Positions 37,707 through 46,771 of a stretch of 64,000 nt of DNA are shown piece by piece (position 1 is the stretch's first letter; each line of letters opens with the position of its first letter). The stretch is from JASHPR01 sp963739645 (GTDB taxonomy: Bacteria; Actinomycetota; Actinomycetes; Streptosporangiales; Streptosporangiaceae). The notes under the pieces are model-generated. The model was not told the origin of the DNA, did not search any database, and saw only the letters and a list, made by a program, of their open reading frames with translations. The position numbers were made by a program, and so were the translations under genes. The stretch is taken from assembly GCA_963739645.1 (NCBI GenBank), contig CAVUBM010000086.1, positions 124,001 through 188,000 on the forward strand, in the 5' to 3' direction.

Positions 37707-38705
37707 CTAGGTGCGGGAGCGCGGGCTCGCCGTCCGGGCCGGGTCGGTGACCATCACCGGGCCGAGCGCCTCGTCGATGCCGCGCATGATCTCCGGATCG
37801 AGCCTGACGCCGGACGCGCGCACGTTCTCGCGCACCTGATCGGGGCGGGTGGCGCCGATGATCGCCGCCGAGACGTTCGGGTTCTGCAGGACCCAGGCCA
37901 CGGCCAGCTGCGCGAGGGACAGCCCGGCCTTATCGGCGAGCGGCTTGAGCAGCTGCACCCGGGTGAGGATGTCGTCCTGCAGGTAGCCCTTGATGAACCC
38001 GGCGCCGCTGTTGTCGGTCGCGCGCGAGCCTTCGGGCAGCTCAGCGCCCGGCAGGTACTTGCCGGTCAGGATGCCCTGCGCGATCGGCGAGAACACGATC
38101 TGGCCGATGCCTTCCTTCTCGGAGAGCGGTATCACCTCGGACTCGATGACCCGCCAGAGCATGCTGTACTGCGGCTGGTTTGAGACGATCCGGTCGAATC
38201 CCATCTGCCCGGCGATGCGCAGCGCGGCCGCGATCTCCTCGGCGCGCCACTCCGAGACGCCGACGTAGAGCACCTTGCCCTGGCGGACCAGGTCGTCGAA
38301 GGCGCGCAGGGTCTCCTCCAGCGGCGTCTCGTGGTCGTAGCGGTGCGCCTGGTAGAGGTCGACGTAGTCGGTCTGCAGCCGCCGCAGCGAGGCGTGGGCG
38401 GACTCCATGATGTGCTTGCGCGACAGGCCGCGGTCGTTCACGCCCTCGCCGGTGGGCCAGAACACCTTGGTGAAGATCTCAACCGACTCGCGCCGCACGT
38501 CGTGCAGGGCCCGGCCGAGCACCTCCTCGGCCCGGGTGCGCGCGTAGACATCAGCGGTGTCGAACGTGGTGATGCCCTCGTCGAGCGCCGCGGCCACGCA
38601 GGCGGCCGCCGCCTCCTCCTCGACCTGCGAGCCGTGCGTAATCCAGTTGCCGTAGGCGATCTCACTGATCTTCAGCCCGCTGCGGCCGAGATGACGGTAG
38701 TCCAT
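37707..38705 (-). CDS. Aldo/keto reductase
   Basis: The 332-residue TIM-barrel oxidoreductase has the catalytic tetrad in place: Asp and Tyr in FDTADVYA, Lys in IFTKVFWP and His in YQAHRYD. The NADPH-binding C-terminal segment is AAIIGATRPDQVRENV. It resembles the group related to potassium-channel beta subunits and YghZ-like methylglyoxal reductases. It starts MDYRHLGRSGLKISEIAYGNW, typical for the family. The physiological substrate is unknown. Confidence 0.92.
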   Translation of the reverse strand: MDYRHLGRSGLKISEIAYGNWITHGSQVEEEAAAACVAAALDEGITTFDTADVYARTRAEEVLGRALHDVRRESVEIFTKVFWPTGEGVNDRGLSRKHIMESAHASLRRLQTDYVDLYQAHRYDHETPLEETLRAFDDLVRQGKVLYVGVSEWRAEEIAAALRIAGQMGFDRIVSNQPQYSMLWRVIESEVIPLSEKEGIGQIVFSPIAQGILTGKYLPGAELPEGSRATDNSGAGFIKGYLQDDILTRVQLLKPLADKAGLSLAQLAVAWVLQNPNVSAAIIGATRPDQVRENVRASGVRLDPEIMRGIDEALGPVMVTDPARTASPRSRT

Positions 38706-38759
38706 ACCTGCGACCCTAGTAGCCGGAGTAGCAGCAGCCGGACCCCGGTACCGGCCGAT

Positions 38760-39380
38760 TCAGATCTTGTCGCCGGGCTTGACCCTCGGTGCGGGCATCC
38801 GCAGCCTGCGGATCTGGGTGCCGCGGATGGCCGCGTACATCCGGACACCGCGGGTGCTCTCGTCGGGGAAGCGCTGGTGCGCGAGCTTAATGACCCGGCC
38901 GCCCACGATCGAGCTCTCGAGGACGATCACCAGCAGCAGGGCCAGCACCGCGTAGTCGATCACCGCCGACTGCCGCAGCCCCGGGATGAACAGCAGCACC
39001 ACGAGCGCCAGCACCCCGAACATGTAGTACTCGCTGGCGCTGCGCCGGGAGTCCACGTAGTCACGGGCCAGCGCCCGGACCGGGCCCTGGTCCTTGCGCG
39101 GCAGGGCCCAGTTCTCGCCGCGCCGCATGGCCTCCATCCGCCGGCCGCGGGCGGCGCGGTCCCGGTCCTTGGACTGCTGGTAGGCGGCCTTCTTGTCGGA
39201 GGGCGCGGCGTAGGGCTGGCGGCGGCGCTTCTCGGCCTCGCTGCGCTTGGGGGTCGGCCTGCCCTTGGCCGGGGTCATGCTGGCCGGGGCGGGCGCCTCG
39301 GCCTCGGACACGTCGGCGCTCGGCTGGTCCTGATCGGCCAGCTCAGGCTCGGGGGCGGAACGTCGTCGGAACACGGGCAC
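38760..39380 (-). CDS. DUF3043 membrane protein
   Basis: The 206-residue protein has a charged, disordered N-terminus ending in the basic stretch TPKRSEAEKRRRQPY, then RGENWALPRKDQGPVRALARDYVDSRRSASEYYM, then two membrane helices (FGVLALVVLLFIPGL and AVIDYAVLALLLVIVLESSIV). This matches DUF3043, found across actinobacteria. The GTG at 39380 is chosen because conserved sequence (PVFRRR) starts there. It is divergent from pspA. The function is unknown. Confidence 0.88.
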   Translation of the reverse strand: MPVFRRRSAPEPELADQDQPSADVSEAEAPAPASMTPAKGRPTPKRSEAEKRRRQPYAAPSDKKAAYQQSKDRDRAARGRRMEAMRRGENWALPRKDQGPVRALARDYVDSRRSASEYYMFGVLALVVLLFIPGLRQSAVIDYAVLALLLVIVLESSIVGGRVIKLAHQRFPDESTRGVRMYAAIRGTQIRRLRMPAPRVKPGDKI

Positions 39381-39599
39381 ATCATACCGGGGCGAACCCC
39401 GCGGACAGCCAGGTCTGAACACCGCCGATACTAGGTATAGAGCCTCAGCGGGCAGCCGGGATGACTGGCTTTGCTGGCCGTCGTAGGCTGGACGGAAGCA
39501 CCGGTCGGCAACCTCCGTTGCCTCGTGCCGCACGCTAGTTCTCGTCGGCGCCGCGCCGTGCGGCGCCGGCGAATATGGATGAAGGGGATGGTCGCGCTT

Positions 39600-40406
39600 A
39601 TGGGCGTGATGAAGCGGGTCTCGCTGATCTTCAAGTCCAAGGCCAACAGGGCATTGGACAAGATGGAGGATCCGCGGGAGACCCTGGATTATTCCTACCA
39701 GACGCAGCTCGAGCTGCTGCAGAAGGTCCGCCGCGGTGTTGCCGACGTCGCTACCTCGCGCAAGCGCGTTGAGCTTCAGATCAATCAGCTGCAGCAGTCG
39801 TCGGACAAGCTGGACCGGCAGGCGCGCGACGCGCTCTCGGCTGGCCGGGAAGACCTGGCCCGTGACGCGCTGACCCGCAAGGCGGGCGTGCAGACCCAGA
39901 TGAGCGACCTGAACACGCAGTACACCTCGCTGCAGGGCGAGGAGGAGAAGCTGACCGGTGCCTCACAGCGGCTGCAGGCCAAGGTGGACGCCTTCCGCAC
40001 CAAGAAGGAGACCATCAAGGCCACCTACACCGCCGCCGAGGCGCAAACCAGGATCAACGAGGCCTTCACCGGCATCTCCGAGGAGATGGGCGATGTCGGC
40101 ATGGCGATCCAGCGCGCCGAGGACAAGACCGAGCAGATGAAGGCGCGCGCGGGCGCGATCGACGAGCTGATGGCGTCGGGGGCGCTGGATGACGCGATCA
40201 GCGGTCCGCGTGACGACATTCAGGCCGAGCTGGACCGGATGGGCGCGGGTCACGACGTCGACGCGGAGCTGGCGAAGCTCAAGGGCGAGATCGGCGGGGG
40301 CAGCGCGCCCCGGGAGATCGAGGGCGCGGATGGCGCCGCGGCCGACGGCCAGGCGACGCAGGCGGCGCGGCCGGCCGATCAGCCCCAGGCGGGTGACGGG
40401 GCATGA
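39600..40406 (+). CDS. pspA: Phage shock protein A (PspA/IM30/Vipp1 family)
   Basis: PspA coats and stabilises stressed membranes as an ESCRT-III-like coiled-coil polymer. The protein is helical from MGVMKRVSLIFKSKANRALDKMEDPRETLDYSYQTQLELLQKVRRGVADVATSRKR onward, with long coiled coils to about residue 215 and an Ala/Gly-rich acidic tail. The ATG at 39600 is chosen because homologues start just before GVMKR; an ATG 12 bases earlier has AAGGGG directly abutting it. It overlaps pspAA by ATGA, and htpX and pspAB follow. Confidence 0.93.
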   Translation: MGVMKRVSLIFKSKANRALDKMEDPRETLDYSYQTQLELLQKVRRGVADVATSRKRVELQINQLQQSSDKLDRQARDALSAGREDLARDALTRKAGVQTQMSDLNTQYTSLQGEEEKLTGASQRLQAKVDAFRTKKETIKATYTAAEAQTRINEAFTGISEEMGDVGMAIQRAEDKTEQMKARAGAIDELMASGALDDAISGPRDDIQAELDRMGAGHDVDAELAKLKGEIGGGSAPREIEGADGAAADGQATQAARPADQPQAGDGA

Positions 40407-40681
40407 TTGTCCGGATTCTCGGCGAGGGTCAGCTGAGAATCGACGATTCAGCCGTGGACGAACTGAACGAGCTCGACACCAAGCTGGAGGCCGCGGTCGA
40501 GCGAAGCGACGAGCCCGGATTCCGGGCCGCGCTCACCGAGCTGCTGGCCCGGGTCCGGTCGATCGGACGGCCGGTCGATCCCGGGGCACTCGAGCCGTCC
40601 GGGCTCATTCTCCCAGGTGAGGACGCGACCATGGACGAGGTCCGCGCGCTGCTTTCGGGCGAGGGGCTCATCCCCGGCTGA
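40403..40681 (+). CDS. pspAA: PspA-associated protein PspAA
   Basis: The 92-residue protein begins MIVRILGEGQLRIDDSAVDELNELDTKLEAAVE and ends ATMDEVRALLSGEGLIPG. This is the PspAA domain commonly encoded next to PspA in actinobacteria, archaea and cyanobacteria. The four-base overlap with pspA supports joint translation. It probably binds PspA and modulates its polymers, but the mechanism is not established. Confidence 0.9.
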   Translation: MIVRILGEGQLRIDDSAVDELNELDTKLEAAVERSDEPGFRAALTELLARVRSIGRPVDPGALEPSGLILPGEDATMDEVRALLSGEGLIPG

Positions 40682-40895
40682 GGGTGCGATTAGCGCTAGC
40701 TGGGAATTGACTGACCATGTCCCCGGTTGGCCAGGAAACGGGAACGTTCATGGGAACCTGCCCGTTCCATCGATGCCGGGATGCTGCGACCGGCCGGGCA
40801 GCTGGAGTTGCGTAATCGGCTCTGGCGCTGCGGTGTAATGGACTCAGACAGACGGCATACACCCGGGCAGCGGGGGATGGAATGGAGGCGCCGGG

Positions 40896-41863
40896 ATGGC
40901 GCGAACGCGATATGCGACCGACAGAGGGCTCATCGCGCGGATGGGCGCGACGATGTTCCTGCTCGGCCTCGTGTTCACCGGCTTCGTTATCGCCCTGTAC
41001 TTCGTGCTCTTCTACTACGGGAGCCGCAACGGGGGCAACGGGGGTGGCGCCGGGATCGTCATATTCGCCGTGCTGATCGGCGCGGCCGTGGCGTTCGGCG
41101 GGTACTACTGGTCCGACAAGATCGCGCTCAACACTGCCCGCGCCCGGCTGGTCACTCCACAGCAGGCACCGGAATTGCACGGGATCATCGACCGGATATG
41201 CGCGCTCGCCGACATGCCCAAGCCGCGGGTGGCCATCTCGCCCGTGAACATGCCGAACGCCTTTGCTACCGGGCGCAGCAGCAAGGTCGCCGTGATCTGC
41301 GTGACCGAGGGCCTGCTGGCCAAGCTCGACGCCAAGGAGCTGGAGGGCGTGCTCGCGCACGAGATGTCCCACGTGGCGCACAAGGACGTCGCGGTCATGA
41401 CGATCGCGTCGTTCCTGGGCATCATCGCCGCGCTGCTGGTCCGGTTCGCCTTCTACGGCGAGCTCTTCGGCGGCGGCGGCGCCGCAACAACAACAGCAAC
41501 AACCAGAACGCGCTGCCGATCCTGCTGATCGTGATGGTGGTCGGCATCGTGGTCTACGCGGTCAGCTTCCTGCTGATCCGGCTGCTGTCGCGGTACCGGG
41601 AGCTGTCGGCCGACCGGTCGGGCGCGCTGCTGACCGGGCAGCCGTCCGCGCTGGCCAGCGCGCTGGTGAAGGTCAGCGGCGACATCGCCCGGATCCCGAC
41701 CCGCGACCTGCGGAAGGCGGAACCGCTGAACGCGTTCTACTTCGCGCCCGCGCTGTCCGCCAAGAAGGGCCAGCTGAGCCTGTCCACGCTGTTCTCCACG
41801 CATCCGTCGCTGGAGCGGCGGCTGGCCGAGCTCGACAAGATCTCCCGCCAGCTCGGCAAGTAG
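40896..41863 (+). CDS. htpX: HtpX-type M48 zinc metalloprotease, one apparent frameshift
   Basis: HtpX degrades misfolded membrane proteins. Two N-terminal membrane helices (MGATMFLLGLVFTGFVIALYFVLFYYG and IVIFAVLIGAAVAFGGYYW) precede the zinc motif HEMSHVAHKD. The frame breaks in the GGC/AAC trinucleotide tract at about 41466-41490. The second frame gives NNNSNNQNALPILLIVMVVGIVVYAVSFLL and the third zinc ligand region RYRELSADRSGALLTGQ, then STHPSLERRLAELD, as expected. GGAGG lies before the ATG. The gene is part of the psp cluster. Confidence 0.88.
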
Positions 41864-41936
41864 GTTTCCTTCCCGGCCGGGCACGCAGCACGCGGCCAGG
41901 GTCCTGCGGGAGGGTTCGACGCTCGGGAGGTAGCAG

Positions 41937-42509
41937 GTGGGGTTCCTCGACACGCTGCTCGGCAGGACCAAGCCGGTGCCGCCCAACCTGGACGCGCTGT
42001 TCGCGCTGCCCACCGCGGCGATTACGCTGCAGGCGGCCATGGACTTCAAGCCGACGGGGTCCGGCTCGGTCTGCTTCCGCGCGGCCGAGGGCCGGGCGTT
42101 CAGCGACATCGAGCATGACGTCCGTGACCTGCTCAACATGGGCGAGGGCAAGACCCCGGTGGAGGTGTCCACCGACTCCTACAGCTTCACCTGGCTCGTG
42201 TGCCGGCATCCGGCCGATGACGTCGAGGGCTTGGTGACCGACCTGCACGCGGTGAACTCCTCGCTGCAGGCGGGCGGGTTCGGCCCGCAGTTGCTGTGCA
42301 CGATCCTCAGCTTCGGCGATAGCTCAGGCCGCCGCCTGGGACTCGTCTACCTGTACAAACGGGGCACTTTCTACCCGTTCGCCCCGCTTGGCGGCGAGCG
42401 CCGGGATAACGCGCTCGAGCTGCAGGTGCGCGGGGCGCTGGGCGACGACCTGAAGATCGAGGCGGACCTGGGCCGGTGGTTCCCGGTCTGGGGCGCTCCG
42501 GGCCTGTAG
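41937..42509 (+). CDS. pspAB: PspA-associated protein PspAB
   Basis: The 190-residue protein begins MGFLDTLLGRTKPVPPNLDALFALPTAAITLQAAMDF, followed by a mixed alpha-beta fold (STDSYSFTWLVC ... QLLCTILSFGDSSGRRLGLVYLYKRGTFYPFAPL) and the end DLGRWFPVWGAPGL. This matches the PspAB family, which is typically encoded beside HtpX in actinobacterial psp clusters. The GTG start follows GGGAGG. No membrane segment is seen. The molecular role is unknown. Confidence 0.85.
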   Translation: MGFLDTLLGRTKPVPPNLDALFALPTAAITLQAAMDFKPTGSGSVCFRAAEGRAFSDIEHDVRDLLNMGEGKTPVEVSTDSYSFTWLVCRHPADDVEGLVTDLHAVNSSLQAGGFGPQLLCTILSFGDSSGRRLGLVYLYKRGTFYPFAPLGGERRDNALELQVRGALGDDLKIEADLGRWFPVWGAPGL

Positions 42510-42632
42510 CCGATGCCGGTGACCGGACGGATGCCCGTGCCCACGGAATGCCGGTGGCAGGGATATGGTTGGGACAGCAGAGATGAGGCCGCGCCGGAAG
42601 GGTGGCGGCAGTCGACGCGGGAGCTAATCCAG

Positions 42633-42983
42633 ATGACAGTTCAGAACGAGGCCATCACGCAGGGCATCAGTCTCACCGATGCCGCGGCGGCCAAGGTGAG
42701 CGGCCTGCTGGAGCAGGAGGGCCGCGACGACCTTCGGCTGCGGATCGCCGTCCAGCCCGGCGGCTGCTCGGGCCTGCGGTACCAGCTGTACTTTGACGAG
42801 CGCCAGATCGACGGCGACATCGTGCGGGAGTTCGGGAGCGTCCAGGTCGTCACGGACAAGATGAGCGCGCCTTACCTGGGCGGCGCCACGATCGACTTCG
42901 TGGACACCATCGAGAAGCAGGGCTTCACCATCGACAACCCGAACGCCTCCGGGTCCTGCGCCTGCGGCGACTCCTTCCACTGA
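42633..42983 (+). CDS. erpA: Iron-sulfur cluster insertion protein ErpA (HesB/IscA family)
   Basis: The 116-residue A-type carrier has the three conserved Cys in order: GGCSGLRYQLYFDE and the C-terminal GSCACGDSF. It transfers Fe-S clusters to apo-proteins. It lies upstream of the respiratory genes, including the Rieske protein, a plausible client. The ATG at 42633 begins MTVQNEAITQGISLTDAAAAKV. Confidence 0.93.
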   Translation: MTVQNEAITQGISLTDAAAAKVSGLLEQEGRDDLRLRIAVQPGGCSGLRYQLYFDERQIDGDIVREFGSVQVVTDKMSAPYLGGATIDFVDTIEKQGFTIDNPNASGSCACGDSFH

Positions 42984-43163
42984 GGTTGTCCCGGCCGCCC
43001 TGGTTCTCCGGCCGCTGAGGTTTCGTCAGCCCCGGGGTTCTCAGGGCGGCTGAGGTTCTCAGCCTTTTCCGGGCCGTCTCCGGTCCGCGTGACGCGATGT
43101 CGGTGACGGGGTAGCCTGAGCGCGCCCGATTTCAGGTGCCGTCCCCGCAGAGAGAGTGCCGCC

Positions 43164-44130
43164 GTGCGCATTGCTGTCACCGGTTCGATCGCGACCGACC
43201 ATCTCATGACCTTTCCCGGCAAGATTCGTCGATCAGCTGATCCCGGAGAAGCTGGACAAGATCGCGCTGTCGTTTCTGGTCGACTCGCTGGAGATCCGTT
43301 ACGGCGGCGTCGCGGCGAACATCGCGTTCGGGATGGGCTGTCTCGGGCTGAGGCCGCTGCTGGTCGGCTCCGCCGGGGCCGACTTCGCCGAGTACCGGGC
43401 CTGGCTTGAGGCGCACGGCGTGGACACCAGCGCGGTGCGGGAGTCGGCCGTGCACCACACCGGGAGATTCATCAGCACCACGGACACCGACCTCAACCAC
43501 TTCGCCTCGTTCTACCCGGGCGCGATGAGCGAGGACGTCGACATCGACCTGGGCGAGCTGGCCGGCCTGGTGGACCTGGTCCTGGTCGGCGCCAGCGACC
43601 CGGCGGCGATGGCCAGCTTTACCCGGCAGTGCCGGGAGCACCAGATCCCGTTCGCGGCGGACACGTCGTGGCAGCTGGCGCGGATGGACGGCGAGGAGGT
43701 GCGGAACCTGGTGGACGGGGCGGCGTACCTGTTCTGCAACGAGTACGAGGCCGAGCTGACCGAGCGCAAGTCCGGCTGGAGCCCCGACGAGGTTACCGAG
43801 CGGGTCGAGGTCCGGGTAACCACGCTCGGCTCGGCCGGCGCCCGGGTGGACCGCAGGGGCGAGGAGCCGATTATGGTTCCGCCGATCACCGACGTCGTGC
43901 CGAAGGAGCCGACCGGCGCGGGCGACGGGTTCCGGTCCGGATTCCTGGCCGCGGTCGGCTGGGGGCTCAGCCTGGAACGCGCCGCCCAGCTCGGCAACCT
44001 GATCGCCGTGCACGCGCTCGAGGCGATCGGGCCGCAGGACTACGAGCTGAAGCCGGGGCCGCTGGCCGAGCGGTTCGCCGCCGTGTACGGCCCCGAGGCC
44101 GGCCAGGACCTGGCCGCGCATTACAGCTAA
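43164..44130 (+). CDS. PfkB-family carbohydrate (adenosine-like) kinase, one apparent frameshift
   Basis: The start MRIAVTGSIATDHLMTFPGK is followed by one extra base near 43224. Correcting it gives FVDQLIPEKLDKIALSFLVDSLEIRYGGVAANIAFGMGCLGLRPLLVGSAG, the expected ribokinase-fold sequence. The C-terminal motif EPTGAGDGFRSGFLAAVGWG carries the catalytic Asp, and YLFCNEYEAELTE is typical of the adenosine-kinase-like subgroup. In Streptomyces a kinase of this type sits at the same place upstream of the cytochrome oxidase genes. The GTG start is weakly supported. Confidence 0.87.
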
Positions 44131-44186
44131 CGCCGGGGCGGGGTTCGGCCCGCGGCCCGCCGGCGGCGTAGCGGTAGCGTGGCCGC

Positions 44187-45227
44187 ATGGGTATGGCGCT
44201 GGTGGCTGTGCAGCAGGGGTCCGGGTACCAGGGGCCGCCCGAGCTCACCTTCCAGCGGGCGTTCACCGAATGGACCCTGGATCCCGTGGCGCTGGCGTTC
44301 GTGCTGCTGCTCGCCGGGCTCTACCTGTCCGGAGTGCGGCGTGCACGCCGGTCAGGGACGCCGTGGCCGGCCGGGCGCATCGTGGCGTTCTGCGGGCTGG
44401 GCCTCGGCTTCCTCGTGATCGCCACCATGTCCTGGGTGGGCGTGTACCAGGCGGTCCTGTTCTACGCGCGCGCGGTGCAGACGATCCTGCTGCTGCTGGC
44501 GGTGCCGCTGTTCCTCGCCATGGGCAGGCCGGTGACCCTGGCGATCGCCGCGCTGCCCCGGCTCGGCCCCCGGATCGAGGCCGGTATCCGCACCCAGGCG
44601 GCCAAGGTCCTCACGTTCCCCGCGGTCACCACCCTGGTCCTGATAGTCGTCCCGTTCCTGGTCTACTTCACGCCGTGGTACGAGGCCGGGTTCCACAGCG
44701 TCGTGGTGCGGGACCTGACCCACCTCGCGCTGATGGTGCCGGGGTTCGTGTTCTTCTGGACGCTGCTGCGGGTGGACCCGGTGCCCAAGGCCTACCCGTA
44801 CCTCGTTTCGCTCTGGGTCACCGGCGCGGAGGTGGTCGGTGACGCCGTGCTCGGCCTGGCGGTGATCGCGGACCAGAACCTGATCGCCGGCGCCTACTAC
44901 CATGCGCTGGCCCGGCCCTGGGGCCCCAGCGTGGCCACGGACCAGGTGCTGGGCGGCGGCACGCTGTGGATCCTCGGCGACATCGTGGGGCTGCCGTTCC
45001 TGGCCGTCCAGCTGATCCAGATGATCAGGGAGGACGAGGCCGAGGCGGTCGCGGTCGACGCCGAACTCGACGCCAGGGACGCCGCGCGCGCCCGGCGTCC
45101 TTGGGGACAGGACAGGCCGGGGCAGCACAGGCGGAGTCAGCACAGGCGGAGTCAGCACAGGCAGAGTCAGCACAGGCGGCGGCGAGCGCGGCCGCGCCGC
45201 CGACGACCGGCCGTGGTGGGAATCTGA
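44187..45227 (+). CDS. ctaG: Cytochrome c oxidase assembly factor CtaG, C-terminus probably frameshifted
   Basis: CtaG helps load copper into the oxidase. Seven or so membrane helices span residues 30-285, with the conserved FYARAVQTILLLLAVPLFLAMGRP, FTPWYEAGFHS and VTGAEVVGDAVLGLAVIADQ. After DAELDARDAARA the given frame turns into a basic low-complexity tail (RRSQHRRSQHRQSQHRR). The usual actinobacterial end, RPWWESDPRFVGRF, is present in another frame at about 45208-45249. A one-base shift near 45090-45205, beside a 15-base repeat, probably explains this; the real stop may be at 45286-45288. Confidence 0.9.
   Translation: MGMALVAVQQGSGYQGPPELTFQRAFTEWTLDPVALAFVLLLAGLYLSGVRRARRSGTPWPAGRIVAFCGLGLGFLVIATMSWVGVYQAVLFYARAVQTILLLLAVPLFLAMGRPVTLAIAALPRLGPRIEAGIRTQAAKVLTFPAVTTLVLIVVPFLVYFTPWYEAGFHSVVVRDLTHLALMVPGFVFFWTLLRVDPVPKAYPYLVSLWVTGAEVVGDAVLGLAVIADQNLIAGAYYHALARPWGPSVATDQVLGGGTLWILGDIVGLPFLAVQLIQMIREDEAEAVAVDAELDARDAARARRPWGQDRPGQHRRSQHRRSQHRQSQHRRRRARPRRRRPAVVGI
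45124..45178 (+). repeat. 15-bp tandem repeat in the ctaG 3' end
   Basis: Three full copies and a part copy of GCACAGGCGGAGTCA (one base change in the third) lie in the C-terminal coding region. Being a multiple of three, copy-number change would not shift the frame. In one frame they encode AESAQ repeats, in the ctaG frame HRRSQ. Confidence 0.8.
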
Positions 45228-45284
45228 CCCGAGGTTCGTCGGCCGGTTCCAGCCCGATCGACGACAGCAGCGAGTAGCGCGCGG

Positions 45285-45620
45285 TCAGTAGCTGCGGCGG
45301 ACCAGGAACGCCCAGCCCTTACCGGGCAGGCTGGTCGCCGCGATGAATTCCTGGGACTTGAGCCCGCACCACGCGGGCACGTCGGTTTGCGCCGCGGGGT
45401 CGTCGGCCAGCACCGCCACGACGTGGCCGACCGGCACCTCCCTGATCCGCTCGGCCAGCATGATGATGGGGATCGGGCACTTCCGGCCCAGGGCGTCGAT
45501 GGTCAGCGAGGGCGTCGGCGAAGTGGCCTCGGATGCGGCGCCCGCCGCGGCTGTGGGCTCCGGGGCGGCGGCCCGCCTGTCGGCGGGAGGCTGCGGGGGG
45601 GTCACGCGGTGTACCTCCAT
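45285..45620 (-). CDS. TusA-family sulfurtransferase
   Basis: Residues 39-111 form a TusA domain: LTIDALGRKCPIPIIMLAERIREVPVGHVVAVLADDPAAQTDVPAWC ... GWAFLVRR. The persulfide-carrying Cys is in RKCPIP. The first 38 residues are a Pro/Ala-rich extension. Such proteins relay sulfur for cofactors or tRNA. It is divergent from ctaC and stands in the same region as in related genomes. Confidence 0.88.
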   Translation of the reverse strand: MEVHRVTPPQPPADRRAAAPEPTAAAGAASEATSPTPSLTIDALGRKCPIPIIMLAERIREVPVGHVVAVLADDPAAQTDVPAWCGLKSQEFIAATSLPGKGWAFLVRRSY

Positions 45621-45940
45621 CTAGGGCCTGCGGTGCGGTACGCGGCGACTGGCGCAGTGCCCAGTCTCTCGCAGCCACCCGCGGGGCCGGGCAGCGGTGC
45701 CGGTTTCCTGCGCCGGGCCGCTCTACAGCGATACCCGGGTGCTGCCGTGCGTAAGCACCGGTTCCCGTCGCTGACCTGCGTCTCGACCCCGCCCGGCCGG
45801 CCGGGCGACGCGCCGGGCAGATTGTGGCGGGGGTACCCTTAGCCGCTGCGGCGCTGCGCGGTACTGTATCGACGACAGGCTGTAGGACGAGCAATTTCCG
45901 GCTGGTGAGGCCGGGAATCATCCGCTGGGAAGGCAAGTCT
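45621..45940. other. Divergent intergenic region tusA-ctaC
   Basis: About 320 bases separate the tusA-like start from the ctaC start. I see no convincing gene or RNA structure in it. It should hold the promoters of tusA and of the ctaCDF operon, but no clear -35/-10 pair could be assigned by eye. Confidence 0.4.
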
Positions 45941-46771
45941 GTGAGTCCGAACCGCAGCGCCCCGCTTTCACCCCTGCGCTGGGTGCCGCGTGCCGCGATC
46001 GCTGCAGCCGTGATCCTGACCACGGCTGGCTGCCAGTCCACCCCGTTCACGCGCATGGGGTTCCTGCCGCCGGTCACAAAGCAGGGCCAGGTCACGCTGA
46101 CCCTGTGGCAGGGATCCTGGATCGCGGCCTGGATCGTCGGCGCCATCGTCTGGGCCCTCATCCTCTGGGCGGTGATCTTCCACCGCAAGCGCTCGGACCG
46201 GATACCGGACCAGGTGCGCTACAACCTGCCGATCGAGGCCCTGTACACGGTCCTGCCGTTCATCATGATCGGGGTCCTGTTCTTCTTCACGGTCAGGGAC
46301 GAGAATTACATCGACAAGCTGCCGCCAAAGCCCGACGTGGTCGTGAACGTGACCGGATTCCAGTGGACCTGGGAGTTCCAGTACCCGCAGTACAAGGTGC
46401 ACTCGGAGTCTGGCTATGTCACCGAGCTCGGCTCGCAGTGGAACGGCCTGGTGCCGGGCAACAAGAACCACCTGCCGGTCCTGGAGATCCCCACCGGGGA
46501 GACGGTCAGGTTCAACCTCATCTCGACCGACGTCATCCATGCGTTCTGGATCGTGCCGTTCGAGTTCAAGCGAGACGTGCTCCCTGACCACCCGAACCAC
46601 TTCGAGGTGACGCCGACCAAGACCGGCACGTTCACCGGCCGCTGCACCGAGCTTTGCGGCGTGTACCACAGCCGGATGCTGTTCACCGTCAAGATCGTGA
46701 CGCCAGCACAGTTCCGCACGTGGATCGCGCAGCAGCAGGCGCTGCAAAACGCATCTGGGGGTACTCAGTGA
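45941..46771 (+). CDS. ctaC: Cytochrome c oxidase subunit II
   Basis: Subunit II of the aa3 oxidase accepts electrons at the CuA centre. A lipoprotein-type signal ends in ILTTAGC. Two membrane helices follow (WIAAWIVGAIVWALILWAVIFH and ALYTVLPFIMIGVLFFF), then the cupredoxin domain with NVTGFQWTWEFQYP and the CuA ligands in CTELCGVYHSRM plus the earlier His in VIHAFW. The GTG at 45941 follows GGGAAGG. The end overlaps ctaD by GTGA, so ctaC-ctaD-ctaF form an operon. Confidence 0.95.
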   Translation: MSPNRSAPLSPLRWVPRAAIAAAVILTTAGCQSTPFTRMGFLPPVTKQGQVTLTLWQGSWIAAWIVGAIVWALILWAVIFHRKRSDRIPDQVRYNLPIEALYTVLPFIMIGVLFFFTVRDENYIDKLPPKPDVVVNVTGFQWTWEFQYPQYKVHSESGYVTELGSQWNGLVPGNKNHLPVLEIPTGETVRFNLISTDVIHAFWIVPFEFKRDVLPDHPNHFEVTPTKTGTFTGRCTELCGVYHSRMLFTVKIVTPAQFRTWIAQQQALQNASGGTQ

